Shown here: piece by piece, positions 21,299 to 31,561 of the stretch
How the letters are laid out: each line of letters opens with the position of its first letter
Numbering within the stretch: position 1 is the first letter of the stretch
Assembly (NCBI GenBank): GCA_006226755.1
Contig: SBGE01000059.1
Location: forward strand, 1-52,254
Origin: Deltaproteobacteria bacterium
GTDB lineage: Bacteria > Bdellovibrionota > Bacteriovoracia > Bacteriovoracales > Bacteriovoracaceae
Reading direction: 5' to 3'
DNA length: 52,254 nt
Made by a program: the position numbers and the translations under genes
The notes under the pieces: generated by a model
The model's database searches: none
Seen by the model: the letters and a program-made list of their open reading frames with translations, nothing else
Told to the model about the DNA's origin: nothing

Positions 21299-21774
21299 TT
21301 GAGTCCTCTTCTATCACGATATTTTTGAATTTCAGTTTGAAGAAGTTTTTCTTCTTCAGTAGACAAATCATTTCCAACATCAAAGATATCATCAATAATT
21401 CTATGTTCACGAAGGATCTCAATCCCCCCACGAAGTCGATCTGTTAGGGTCTGCATAATATCATTAACCCACGACGGACAACTTTTGATTACTTTTCTAA
21501 TATCAGACTTCTTGATCATCAAGACTTCAGAATGTTGTGTGGCTACTGCACAAGCAGCACGAGGCTCATCAGAAAACATGGACAATTCACCAATGAAATC
21601 CCTTTCCCTCACAATCGAAATTGGAACTAACCTTTTTCCATTTTCTTTGAGAACTCGGATCTCTCCTGAAACAACAATATAAAGAAAATTAGAAGGTTCG
21701 CCCTCAACGAAAAGAACGTGTCCCTTTTTCATTTTAATGACGTCATCAAAATTACTTTCTTGTAAATCGCTCAT
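21295..21774 (-). CDS. Cyclic nucleotide-binding domain protein (no HTH)
   Basis: MKKGHVLFVEGEPSNFLYIVVSGEIRVL, RDFIGELSMFSDEPRAACAVA; ends after the CNB domain. Confidence 0.88.
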   Translation of the reverse strand: MSDLQESNFDDVIKMKKGHVLFVEGEPSNFLYIVVSGEIRVLKENGKRLVPISIVRERDFIGELSMFSDEPRAACAVATQHSEVLMIKKSDIRKVIKSCPSWVNDIMQTLTDRLRGGIEILREHRIIDDIFDVGNDLSTEEEKLLQTEIQKYRDRRGLN

Positions 21775-22669
21775 CTATACTCCCTTCATATAGGGTACCA
21801 TGTCTCAGTCCGTAAGTGGAAATTTCAAGTGTTTCGACTCCTAGACTCAACCCAAGTGCTCTTGCAACGCGAGCACCAGCACCTATAGTTCTGGTCCTCT
21901 TACCCAAAAATGGATACTGCTCATGAAGATCCTGTTTCTCCATAGTCAAAATTTTATCTGTAAAGTCACAGAATTCAGAAAAGACAATTTTCTGTTTGTT
22001 GATTTTTTTACCTTCAAAACTGGTTAGGCCTTTCATCATTCCGCCAAGGGAAGTCATACTACCAGCGACACCAATAATTGATTTGGTTTTATAGTTGGAG
22101 AGATCATTCTTTTTTAATATCTCATCCATTTTTTCCTGAAACTTTCCTTCATCAATCCAGTCTTGTGCGCGGACAGAACCCACTGGCAAAGACACTGTCT
22201 TTCTTACTTTGAATGGCTTGGACTTCACTAAAATAAGTTCCGTGCTGGCTCCGCCGACGTCCATAATAACGTCATCTTCACCATCTTCAGTAGTTGTTGA
22301 AAGAGTTACTCCCCTAGCCGTGTAATAAGCTTCACCTTCACCGGATATGATTTTAACGATGAATCCGAATTTCTTTCGAACTTCTGTGAAAAAATCTTCT
22401 GAATTCGATGCCACTCGACTAGCTTCTGTTGCAGTTACTAAAACTTCTGATGATTCTATGTCGTACTTTTTAAGTATTGTTTTGAATTCTTTGAACGCAT
22501 CAATAGTATCGAGCATCGCCTGCTTGGTGAATTTACCAGAAGAGTCCAAATTTCTACCGAGACCTGTAATAATTGAAGTATCAGAGATTTCCTCAATTCC
22601 ATTCTCAGTTACATCACCAATCAGCAATAATACGCTATTAGATCCAATATCAATCGATGCACGTAGCAT
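21752..22669 (-). CDS. Ppx/GppA family phosphatase
   Basis: RASIDIGSNSVLLLI, DVGGASTELILV, SLPVGSVR, YGLRHGTLYE. Confidence 0.92.
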   Translation of the reverse strand: MLRASIDIGSNSVLLLIGDVTENGIEEISDTSIITGLGRNLDSSGKFTKQAMLDTIDAFKEFKTILKKYDIESSEVLVTATEASRVASNSEDFFTEVRKKFGFIVKIISGEGEAYYTARGVTLSTTTEDGEDDVIMDVGGASTELILVKSKPFKVRKTVSLPVGSVRAQDWIDEGKFQEKMDEILKKNDLSNYKTKSIIGVAGSMTSLGGMMKGLTSFEGKKINKQKIVFSEFCDFTDKILTMEKQDLHEQYPFLGKRTRTIGAGARVARALGLSLGVETLEISTYGLRHGTLYEGSIDERFTRK

Positions 22670-22671
22670 GG

Positions 22672-23727
22672 TTATTCTCCAAGAATAGTTTTCATATTTT
22701 CACGATTCACAGGATGGACTTCCCCCTTCTCGCAAAAAATACTCGTCACAAGTTTGTGATCAGTCACATCAAAGCTCGGGTTAAAGGCCCTAGCCCCCTC
22801 AGGTGCCAATCGAACCCCTTTGCAAAAGAGTATTTCATCTTCTGGGCGCATTTCTATTTCAATCTGATTTCCAGAATCAAGTGACATATCAAATGAAGAG
22901 AATGGAGCAACTACAAAAAATGGTACTCCATAATGATTTGAAATAATTGAAAGACCTGATGATCCAACCTTATTTGCAGTATCTCCATTGGAAACAATTC
23001 GATCAGCGCCTATAAAAACAGCATCGACCTTACCCGATTTCATTAAGTGAGAAGCAGCTCCCTCGACCACGATTTCATGCTTAATATTTTCCTTCATCAA
23101 CTCCCAACTGGTGAGTCTGATTCCTTGCATGTACGGTCTCGTTTCCGAAGCGTATACATGATTAACTTTTCCGATAGCATTCATATGGGAAATGACTCCC
23201 AATGCTGTCCCCATTGGACCACAGGCCAAAAAACCAGTGTTACAAAGGGTCATCAGATTGAGCTTTTTATCACCATAAATAGCTTCCAGTCTTTTCTCAG
23301 CAAGTTTGGCCATGGTCATATTATCTGATTCAAGTTTTTTCATTGAATCAATCAATTTTTGCATCAATAAATCTGCAGTACCTTCCCATGTTCCTTTCTC
23401 TATTACATGAGCAGCGATAGCTTTATATGACATGTCTATTTCGTACATTAGGTTTACAGCAGTTGGTCTCGCTGTCTTCATATATTCGCAAGTTTGTTTA
23501 AACTCATCTAAGTTTTTATATTGTTTGGAATTTAGATCAAGAATAAGACCTGCAATGGCCGTAAAACCAATAAGAGGAGCTCCTCTTACAACCATATCTT
23601 TAATAGCAACAAAAGCATCATCCAGAGTATTTCCTGGTAGATAGATTTCTTCCAACGGAAGTTTCCTCTGATCGAGAAATTCAAATCCAGTTTTATTTCC
23701 TCTTATTGGTACATAGTTCACATTCAT
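22672..23727 (-). CDS. mtnA: S-methyl-5-thioribose-1-phosphate isomerase (eIF2B-like)
   Basis: VVRGAPLIGFTAIAGL, TLCNTGFLACGPMGTALGVI, SETRPYMQGIRLTSWEL, DAVFIGADRIVSNGDTANKVGS. Start reassigned to MNVNYVPIRG, overlapping upstream stop by ATGA. Confidence 0.92.
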   Translation of the reverse strand: MNVNYVPIRGNKTGFEFLDQRKLPLEEIYLPGNTLDDAFVAIKDMVVRGAPLIGFTAIAGLILDLNSKQYKNLDEFKQTCEYMKTARPTAVNLMYEIDMSYKAIAAHVIEKGTWEGTADLLMQKLIDSMKKLESDNMTMAKLAEKRLEAIYGDKKLNLMTLCNTGFLACGPMGTALGVISHMNAIGKVNHVYASETRPYMQGIRLTSWELMKENIKHEIVVEGAASHLMKSGKVDAVFIGADRIVSNGDTANKVGSSGLSIISNHYGVPFFVVAPFSSFDMSLDSGNQIEIEMRPEDEILFCKGVRLAPEGARAFNPSFDVTDHKLVTSIFCEKGEVHPVNRENMKTILGE

Positions 23728-25754
23728 TTTTTCAACCTCAACGCATTTATCGTGTACATCAGATCGGGTAACCATTCTTCATCATTCGCACGAATTCGAA
23801 TTGGTATAATTGCCGGAAGCTTTGCCTTATCCCACAAATCACCGCTCAAATTATTTACTTCTACAAAAACTTCAGAACCTTGATACGGAAAGACGTCTTT
23901 TTCTTTCAATATGCTGATTCGCCCGTTGGCAGATAATTGATAGTCATTTTTTTCTTCTCTTAATATCAACTCATCAATTAGAACTGTGCTGTCACCAATA
24001 TTCGAGCGTAGTTTAATGTAATTAATTCTACTTTTTCTGGTCGCCTTCATGGACTCTGGTGCAATCTTGGAGACAAACTCTGCAATTCTATCAACGACCT
24101 TGAACTTTGAGAGATCGGCATCGAAAACTTCCATATTTACGGCAATTGATCGGGTTTTAACTGGAGGAAAGTTGTAACTTCCAACAATCGCTCCTTGATA
24201 AATACCACTCAATCCGCTTTCAGCATTTGGAAGAAACGATGAAACTGCCATAATGTTGAACTTCTCAAACCCTAGAGATCCTGAAATTCTTTTCTCACTC
24301 ACCTTGAACTGACCGTCAAGTTTTCCTTCTTTTCCAAAAGTCATCTGGAAATCTTCAGAAACATAATTTTCAAGATTTTTTTGGAAGCTTGCCTTGGCAT
24401 TAAGAAGTTCACTACCGAAGGAACATTTTTCAACTTCCAGATTGATATTCTCAATCGTTTTACTCCAAGACTTGTCTTTTAGTAATTCCTTCAAAGCTGG
24501 GAAAAACGTTTTTTTCTTCAAGGCCATACTTCTAAGATCGACATTGAATAGTTTGACATCAATCAATCTAGGCTTGAACTGAGATAATCTTCCAATTGAG
24601 TCCGCTTTTGAAAACTCAATTTTAGTAAGGAGCTGACCTTCTGAAAAGCGCCCCTTCATCTCTATGCCAGCGCGATCAACATCCCAGTAGCCATTGAAAT
24701 TAGAAAAGAAATTCATTTCGCCAATATTTATTTCGATTGGAGACACTGTATTGAACTTCAAATCGACGGCTTCAACTCTTTTATCCTTGAAAGTAATGTC
24801 ACCCTTTAAGGCCAATGAACTCTTTTTTATTTGCTCTGGAAGCTCTTCAATTAGTCCCATTTTTATCAAAGTTTCCAAGTTTAGGTTTGCATCCAGTGAT
24901 TTTAAATCAACCTGACCACGTTCTTTGAATGTAATCTCTGAGTTAAAATAATTGTCCCCCATAAATGAAACTTTACCCTTCAATAGTTGCATTTCATCAG
25001 TAGTCAAAAGTAAAGAGCCATTCAAATCTTCTATATCGAGGTTCTTCTCGTCGATTGAAAGATTTGTGATAGTCAGTACGGATTTCGTATTTAATTTTCC
25101 ATAACTGACGGTTTCTTTTAAGTTCAACTCACCTACAGTTCGAAGACCTACAGAAAAGGTCTTTCCGATAATTTTTTTACTGATCTGCCCACTAACTTCA
25201 TAGGCTGTATAAGTGTCCCATTTGAAGTTCTTGATTTTCATCTCATCAATATTCAAGGACTGTTTCATTCCATTAAAGACTATTGTTTTCAAATCAAAAT
25301 CAAATTTCGAATCTTTATGAAATGTTGAAAAGCCTAATATGTTTCGATAGGCCGCTCTCTCTTGAAGTTTTTCTGCGGATATCACAGATTTAAATTTATC
25401 GTTGTAATTGATCTCCAGGCCTTCAATCCTAAATCTGACAGGCACGCCTGACCAAAACAAGGAGCTCCATGGAGTAGAAATTTCAAACTTTTTAAGATTG
25501 ATATATGTTTGTCCTGTAGTTGCATCAAGAACCTTGAGTCCATCTAGTTTGACTGAAATATTCAATCCAATAGAAGTACTCATTTTTCCAGGCAAGACTT
25601 TACTGTTTTCAAGAATCAAAGAAAGGTTTTCTTGAAGCTCTTTACTCAGAGTATCTTTATTCACTCTTTCATTGATAAGAAAACCAAATGCGACAACCAT
25701 CACAATGAAAAGCAAAGGGAAAACAATGAATGTGATTTTTTTGGTTTTTTCCAT
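23724..25754 (-). CDS. AsmA-like membrane-anchored protein
   Basis: N-terminal TM, long beta-rich sequence, C-terminal AsmA-like KFKVVDRIAEFVSKIAP...INYIKLRSNIGDSTVLIDELILREEKNDYQLSANGRI. Confidence 0.75.
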   Translation of the reverse strand: MEKTKKITFIVFPLLFIVMVVAFGFLINERVNKDTLSKELQENLSLILENSKVLPGKMSTSIGLNISVKLDGLKVLDATTGQTYINLKKFEISTPWSSLFWSGVPVRFRIEGLEINYNDKFKSVISAEKLQERAAYRNILGFSTFHKDSKFDFDLKTIVFNGMKQSLNIDEMKIKNFKWDTYTAYEVSGQISKKIIGKTFSVGLRTVGELNLKETVSYGKLNTKSVLTITNLSIDEKNLDIEDLNGSLLLTTDEMQLLKGKVSFMGDNYFNSEITFKERGQVDLKSLDANLNLETLIKMGLIEELPEQIKKSSLALKGDITFKDKRVEAVDLKFNTVSPIEINIGEMNFFSNFNGYWDVDRAGIEMKGRFSEGQLLTKIEFSKADSIGRLSQFKPRLIDVKLFNVDLRSMALKKKTFFPALKELLKDKSWSKTIENINLEVEKCSFGSELLNAKASFQKNLENYVSEDFQMTFGKEGKLDGQFKVSEKRISGSLGFEKFNIMAVSSFLPNAESGLSGIYQGAIVGSYNFPPVKTRSIAVNMEVFDADLSKFKVVDRIAEFVSKIAPESMKATRKSRINYIKLRSNIGDSTVLIDELILREEKNDYQLSANGRISILKEKDVFPYQGSEVFVEVNNLSGDLWDKAKLPAIIPIRIRANDEEWLPDLMYTINALRLKK

Positions 25755-25755
25755 C

Positions 25756-28002
25756 CTAGATTAAAGTCAATGGTGCGAATTTCACCATGAACTTCTTATT
25801 GACTCCATCCTTGAATCTAATTGTTACTTTTTCATCTGGTCCAAAGCCTTCACTATCAATGACAGACCCCTCACCATATAGAGAGTGAATCACTTTGGAT
25901 CCTGTTTTATATTTCGATTCGGGTTGGTTTCTTGAAACAACCCAAGTTTTTTCTTCAGAATCAAATTCCTGTTCTTGATTGAAATCATCATATTCATCAT
26001 CCATATCATCCCAACTATTTGAAGATGATCCTGAAATCTTTCCTACTTTTCTCCAAGTATAATACTTATTTGGGATTTCATTGATAAATCGACTAGGCCC
26101 ATTGAATTTCAACTGACCATAAAGCATTCTTCCCTGAGCAAAACAGATATAAAGTTTCTTCATGGCCCTAGTCATGGCAACATAAAACAGACGTCTTTCT
26201 TCTTCGAGACCAAAGTCCTGAAACTCTTCCAAACTTCTTATACTTGGAAATATATTCTCTTCTACCCCGCAAAGAAAAACGTGATTGAATTCCAATCCTT
26301 TTGCTCCATGAATAGTCATCAAAGAGACTTCCCCAAGATCCATTCCCATATCTTCATTATTTGAAGTATCAAGAGTTACTGTTTCGAGAAATCCCCCTAA
26401 ATCAGGTTTTTGAGTAGAGGTTTCATATTGCTTGATGGCCGAAGAAAGTTCTTCAAGGTTTTCGATTCGAGCCTGCGATTCATAGTCCTTTCTGGCCTTA
26501 AGACTGTCCAGATAACCAGATTCATGTAGAACAGACTCATAAATTTCACTTGGGAGCTTTCCAGAGCTATCTGAAAGTCTGGCCTCGACATACATATTGG
26601 CAAGAGTTCCCAAGCTAGACCTGACTTTGGCCGATAATTTCATATCTTTGTAATCTGATGGGTTATCCACAACTGTTTCCACAATTTCTGGAAGAGAGAC
26701 CCCATCTCTGATGGCAACATTTTCCAATTTTCTCAAAGTAGTGGCTCCAATTCCACGACTTGGAACATTCACGATTCTACTGAATGCCAAACTATCCTTT
26801 GAGTTCACGATTACTCGCAAATAGGCCAACATGTCTTTGATTTCTTTTCTCTCGTAGAACTTCACTCCACCGACTACACGATAAGGAATATTTGCTCTTC
26901 TCAATTGATCTTCAATAGTACGAGACTGAGCATTAGTTCTATAGAAAACCGCCATTTCTCTCGTGGGATTTCCCTCTTTACTCAGACTGATGATGGTATT
27001 TGTAATGAATTCAGCTTCTTCTTTTTCATTAAAACATTCAATGACTTCAATTTCCTCACCTGTAGGATTTGAAGTCCACATTTCTTTACCTTTACGATGC
27101 GTATTCCTAGCGATGACACTTGAAGCTGCTTCAATTATGTTTCGGCTGGATCTGTAGTTTTGCTCTAACTTCATCACATTGGCTTCAGGAAAATTTTCTT
27201 CAAACTCCAAGATGTTTCGAATGTCTGCCCCTCTCCAGCTATAAATGGATTGATCTTCATCCCCAACAACACAAATGTTTCTTTTGGCCTTGGATAGATA
27301 GTTTAACAATTTAAACTGGGCTCGATTTGTATCTTGATACTCGTCCACTAAAATATAATCAAATCGGTTGATATACTTAGTTAAGACATCCGGGAACTTT
27401 TCAAATAGATGTAAAACTCCGGTTATCAATCCGCCGAAATCAACAGCGTTCGATTTTCTAAGTTCATTGGTATATTCATTGTAGTAAGCAAAGAAAGGAT
27501 CTGATCGGTCTATATCAAAGTCTTCTTCGTCTTCAATTCCAACATAGTAACCAAGATTATTCAGCCCATCCATGTAGTTCAGGACTTCATAAGGACTCAG
27601 TTCTTTGGTAGAAATTCCATGCCGAGATAGAACTTGCTTGATGACTGCTTTGCTTTCAGAAGTATCGTAAATCGTAAAATTACGGCTTAGTCCTATATAT
27701 TGAGCCTCAGATCGCAAGACTCTGGCACAAAAGGCGTGAAAGGTTGTAACTGAAAGTGCCCCGGCATCAGATGAAACTTGAGTGGCAATTCTATCTCTCA
27801 TTTCACGAGCAGCTTTATTTGAAAATGTCAGGGCCAGAACTTTGAAAGGAGAAATTCCTTTTTGTTCAATTAGGTAACTGATTTTAGTAACGAGTGTTTT
27901 AGTTTTCCCCGATCCTGCACCAGCAAGAATCATCAAAGGACCATCAGTATGCAGAACTGCATTTCTTTGTTGGTCATTTAAACTTTTTAAAACCTCTTCC
28001 AT
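25756..28002 (-). CDS. UvrD/PcrA-type superfamily 1 DNA helicase
   Basis: LNDQQRNAVLHTDGPLMILAGAGSGKTKTL, VDEYQDTN, VVGDEDQSIYSWRGAD, LEQNYRSSRNI, MTIHGAKGLEF, RRLFYVAMTRA. Confidence 0.95.
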   Translation of the reverse strand: MEEVLKSLNDQQRNAVLHTDGPLMILAGAGSGKTKTLVTKISYLIEQKGISPFKVLALTFSNKAAREMRDRIATQVSSDAGALSVTTFHAFCARVLRSEAQYIGLSRNFTIYDTSESKAVIKQVLSRHGISTKELSPYEVLNYMDGLNNLGYYVGIEDEEDFDIDRSDPFFAYYNEYTNELRKSNAVDFGGLITGVLHLFEKFPDVLTKYINRFDYILVDEYQDTNRAQFKLLNYLSKAKRNICVVGDEDQSIYSWRGADIRNILEFEENFPEANVMKLEQNYRSSRNIIEAASSVIARNTHRKGKEMWTSNPTGEEIEVIECFNEKEEAEFITNTIISLSKEGNPTREMAVFYRTNAQSRTIEDQLRRANIPYRVVGGVKFYERKEIKDMLAYLRVIVNSKDSLAFSRIVNVPSRGIGATTLRKLENVAIRDGVSLPEIVETVVDNPSDYKDMKLSAKVRSSLGTLANMYVEARLSDSSGKLPSEIYESVLHESGYLDSLKARKDYESQARIENLEELSSAIKQYETSTQKPDLGGFLETVTLDTSNNEDMGMDLGEVSLMTIHGAKGLEFNHVFLCGVEENIFPSIRSLEEFQDFGLEEERRLFYVAMTRAMKKLYICFAQGRMLYGQLKFNGPSRFINEIPNKYYTWRKVGKISGSSSNSWDDMDDEYDDFNQEQEFDSEEKTWVVSRNQPESKYKTGSKVIHSLYGEGSVIDSEGFGPDEKVTIRFKDGVNKKFMVKFAPLTLI

Positions 28003-28007
28003 TCACC

Positions 28008-29831
28008 TCACTCCACAGTGACTGATTTTGCCAAGTTTCTTGGCTTATCAATATCAGTTCCCTTACAACGGGCGATATAATAAGCAAGTAGTTGGTTTAC
28101 AACGTTCACATAAATTGGAGACAATTCGTCCAAACCATCAAAATCCAGCTCGATGTAATAATCACTGATCTCTTTCAAGTGCTCATCACCTCTTGGACCG
28201 ATTGTGACAATAATGCCCTTTCTAGCTTTAATCTCTTGAATATTACTAATTGTTTTGTCGTAAAGTTCTGGACCAACCAAGGCAACATTGACCATGCTGT
28301 CATCAATCAATGCAATTGGACCATGCTTTAACTCTCCTGAAGCGTAACCTTCAGCATGAACGTAAGCGATCTCTTTCAGCTTCAAAGCTCCTTCAAGAGC
28401 AATTGGGAAGTAAATGCCTCGACCGGTATAGAAATAGCCTTTATGGATATGAATTTCTTTTGCGACATCTTCGATGATTTTCTCTTCTGCCAAAATTTTA
28501 TCAACTCTTTCAGCTAGCAGAGAAAATTTTGCAGCCATATCTTTTTTCTTCTCACCGTTTTCGAGAATACCGTTTAAAGCTGCTGAATATATCATCCCAG
28601 TCAAAACCTGCTGCGTGAATGCCTTAGTAGAGGCAACGCCAACTTCAATCCCGGCCCTAATCAAAAGATTATCATCACAATCTCTAAATAGAGTCGAGCC
28701 TTCGACGTTCACAATAGACATTGTGGATAGGCCATTCGTTTTACAAAGACTTTGAGCTGCTAAAGTATCAGCTGTTTCACCAGACTGGCTGATGAAAAGA
28801 CCTAGATCATTCTTCTCTAAAATTGGGTCCTTGTATCTAAACTCACTCCCAAGTTCCGCATAACATCGGATTCTATTGAGCTTTTCAATATGATCCTTAA
28901 TCACCAAACCAGCATAGAAAGCTGTTCCACAGGCAACCAAATGAATATTTTCAGGTTTTTTAGAAATTGCTTTTTCAAGAGAGGGAACGCCTTCTCCAGC
29001 AAAATAATAATGGGTCAATGATCTAATGAGCTCTGGTTGTTCATGAATTTCTTTATGCATGAAGTGATCATAATCACCCTTCTCACTTACGGAAGCTGAA
29101 AGATCTTGATTCTTTGACTTATACTTTTTTGTTTTTTCCAAATTTAAATCATAGAAGTTCAAAAGGTTTTTATTACCAGAACTCAAATGACAAATAACTT
29201 CATCTTCAGGGAAATAAAGTTTATCTACGAGTCCTGCCAAGGCGTAAGGATCACTTGAAGCAAAGACTTCTGACTGAACAGCATTGATTCCACATACAAG
29301 TGGCGCACATCGTTTGATCGCATAAATATCAGTAGTAACCGGATCAAGAAGTACAAAAGCGGAATTCCCTTCAACTTTCTTGAAGCTTTCAACAATAGCT
29401 TGTTTAAAGTTCAAACCTTTCTTGAGATTAACTGTCATCAATCCTAAAAATACTTCTGTGTCTGTTTGAGATTTAAATTCAAAACCTTCTGCTTGAAGTT
29501 CATTTTTTAGTGTTGGTGCATTCTCAATAATTCCGTTGTGAACCATTGAGAGAAGTTCGTTGGAATGTGGATGGCTATTAGTATCGTTAACTTCCCCATG
29601 TGTGGCCCAACGTGTATGCCCGATGCATGATCTTGCAACAAAAGGTCCCGCTCCCAAATGCGCCTTGAGATTTTCAAGTTTTCCTGACTTTTTAAAATTT
29701 TGAAGATTGCCTTGATCATCAATAAAACTGACGCCAGCAGAATCGTAACCTCGATACTCAAGTCTTTGAAGACCTTCAAGAACCAATTCAACTGAATTCT
29801 GAGGACCCAAATGCCCTACAATGCCGCACAT
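28008..29831 (-). CDS. glmS: Glutamine-fructose-6-phosphate aminotransferase
   Basis: MCGIVGHLG, LQRLEYRGYDSAGV, two SIS domains, ELKHGPIALID, DKPRNLAKSVTVE C-terminus. Confidence 0.97.
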   Translation of the reverse strand: MCGIVGHLGPQNSVELVLEGLQRLEYRGYDSAGVSFIDDQGNLQNFKKSGKLENLKAHLGAGPFVARSCIGHTRWATHGEVNDTNSHPHSNELLSMVHNGIIENAPTLKNELQAEGFEFKSQTDTEVFLGLMTVNLKKGLNFKQAIVESFKKVEGNSAFVLLDPVTTDIYAIKRCAPLVCGINAVQSEVFASSDPYALAGLVDKLYFPEDEVICHLSSGNKNLLNFYDLNLEKTKKYKSKNQDLSASVSEKGDYDHFMHKEIHEQPELIRSLTHYYFAGEGVPSLEKAISKKPENIHLVACGTAFYAGLVIKDHIEKLNRIRCYAELGSEFRYKDPILEKNDLGLFISQSGETADTLAAQSLCKTNGLSTMSIVNVEGSTLFRDCDDNLLIRAGIEVGVASTKAFTQQVLTGMIYSAALNGILENGEKKKDMAAKFSLLAERVDKILAEEKIIEDVAKEIHIHKGYFYTGRGIYFPIALEGALKLKEIAYVHAEGYASGELKHGPIALIDDSMVNVALVGPELYDKTISNIQEIKARKGIIVTIGPRGDEHLKEISDYYIELDFDGLDELSPIYVNVVNQLLAYYIARCKGTDIDKPRNLAKSVTVE

Positions 29832-29926
29832 AACTCACCCCATCAAAAAAGACGCTAATCCCCCATAGATAACATTTTTGGAGCGAAATGAACACTGAAT
29901 GAATTATAAAGAGTGGCAGCGATGCA

Positions 29927-31333
29927 TCAAGACTTAGACTTGATAAACCTCTTGGCCATGTTTTCTTTAGTCACTTGCTTTGCCCTTGCAATAGCAAATG
30001 ACCCACCTGGCATATTTTGGTTGATCGTCGATCCACTGGCCACATAGCAACTATCTCCGAGCTCTACAGGTGCAATCATTTGAGAATCTGAACCAATGAA
30101 AGAGTTTTTCCCAATTTTGGTTTTATGTTTTTGAGCGCCATCATAATTGCAAGTGATAAAGCCGCAGCCTATATTTGTATTTTCTCCAATTTCAGCGTCT
30201 CCTACATAACTCAAATGGGATACTTTAACGCCTTCTTCGAGAATTGATTTTTTCACTTCGACAAAATTGCCAATTTTTGCATGTGAACCAATATCCGATC
30301 CTGGTCGCAATCTACCGTAAGGACCGATGTCTGCAGCCTTTCGAACAACAGATTCTTCCAGATGACTGTAAGCCTTGATTTCGACCTCATCTTCGAGGAT
30401 TGAGTTTCTAATAATTGAACCTGGCTCAATGACACAATTTTTGCCAATGACTGTTTTTCCCTCAGCAAATACATTTGGATAAACGACAGTTCCAGAGCCA
30501 ATTTCAACTGATGGATCGATATAGGTATGAGAGAGATCAATAAACCGAACGCCTTCATCTCTAAGTTTTCTCATATGTTTCCATCTGAGATTTCTCTCTG
30601 CCGTTTGAAGCTGAGCCAAATCATTAACACCAATAAATAAACTTTCATCTTCGAATAGTACTGGAGCGACATTGGCATCTTCTGAAAAAATATCTGTCAG
30701 ATAAAACTCACCTGACTTGTTGTTGTCATTGATGTTTGAAATTCGATCAAGAAGATAACTTGTCTTGATCGCGTATAACCCCGAGTTTACCTCTGTAATT
30801 TTTCTTTGCTCTTCGTTAGCATCCTTCTCTTCAACGATTTTGAAACCCTTTCCACCTTTGACAATTCTCCCATAACCTTTTGGATTGGGCGTTTCAAAGG
30901 TTGCAGCAACTGCATCGAGTCCATTGTCTTTTAAGGCCAAGTAAAGCAACTGAAGCTCTTCCTCAGAAATAACTGGAGTATCTGCACATAAAATAAAAAT
31001 AACATCTGTCTTCTTGTGATCAGAAACGTCTTTCAAATAAGCGCGAACTGCGTCTGCTGTTCCTTTCTGTTCAACTTGATGGGCCTTGAAGAGAGGATAT
31101 TGCTGATTTGAAAAAGTTTGATCAAGATAAGATTCAACTTCTTCCTTTCCGTGACCTAGAACTAATCCTACGTGACCATTACATCCAGTTACCTTAAGAA
31201 AATTTAAAGCTGCCTGAACAGGAAAAGAGACCAATCGCTGGTTGCACATAGGTGCCAAGGGTTTTGGAAGATCCAACTTCAGACGCGTACCTGCACCAGC
31301 AGCGAGAATTACCAGACCGATATTGTCAGACAT
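29927..31333 (-). CDS. glmU: Bifunctional UDP-N-acetylglucosamine pyrophosphorylase/glucosamine-1-phosphate N-acetyltransferase
   Basis: LAAGAGTRLKLDLPKPL, left-handed beta-helix repeats, GCGFITCNYDGAQKHKTKIG. Confidence 0.95.
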   Translation of the reverse strand: MSDNIGLVILAAGAGTRLKLDLPKPLAPMCNQRLVSFPVQAALNFLKVTGCNGHVGLVLGHGKEEVESYLDQTFSNQQYPLFKAHQVEQKGTADAVRAYLKDVSDHKKTDVIFILCADTPVISEEELQLLYLALKDNGLDAVAATFETPNPKGYGRIVKGGKGFKIVEEKDANEEQRKITEVNSGLYAIKTSYLLDRISNINDNNKSGEFYLTDIFSEDANVAPVLFEDESLFIGVNDLAQLQTAERNLRWKHMRKLRDEGVRFIDLSHTYIDPSVEIGSGTVVYPNVFAEGKTVIGKNCVIEPGSIIRNSILEDEVEIKAYSHLEESVVRKAADIGPYGRLRPGSDIGSHAKIGNFVEVKKSILEEGVKVSHLSYVGDAEIGENTNIGCGFITCNYDGAQKHKTKIGKNSFIGSDSQMIAPVELGDSCYVASGSTINQNMPGGSFAIARAKQVTKENMAKRFIKSKS

Positions 31334-31561
31334 TTTTTACTCCTGAAATTTTTTTTTAATCCCGACTCAAAACGTAGCATTTTTGATCGCCCGTTATAAC
31401 GGGGCTTTAGCTCCAAAACGCCCAATTACAGAGGTTCTTCGTCAATTAATCTAACATAAAAGTTTCAATAATTATGACAAAAACTTTAAAGACTTACAGC
31501 TATTTGCCCGATTAATTTTTGGAAGTCGAGTTTTTTGCGAAAGTCGTTTTGGAGGACAGTT

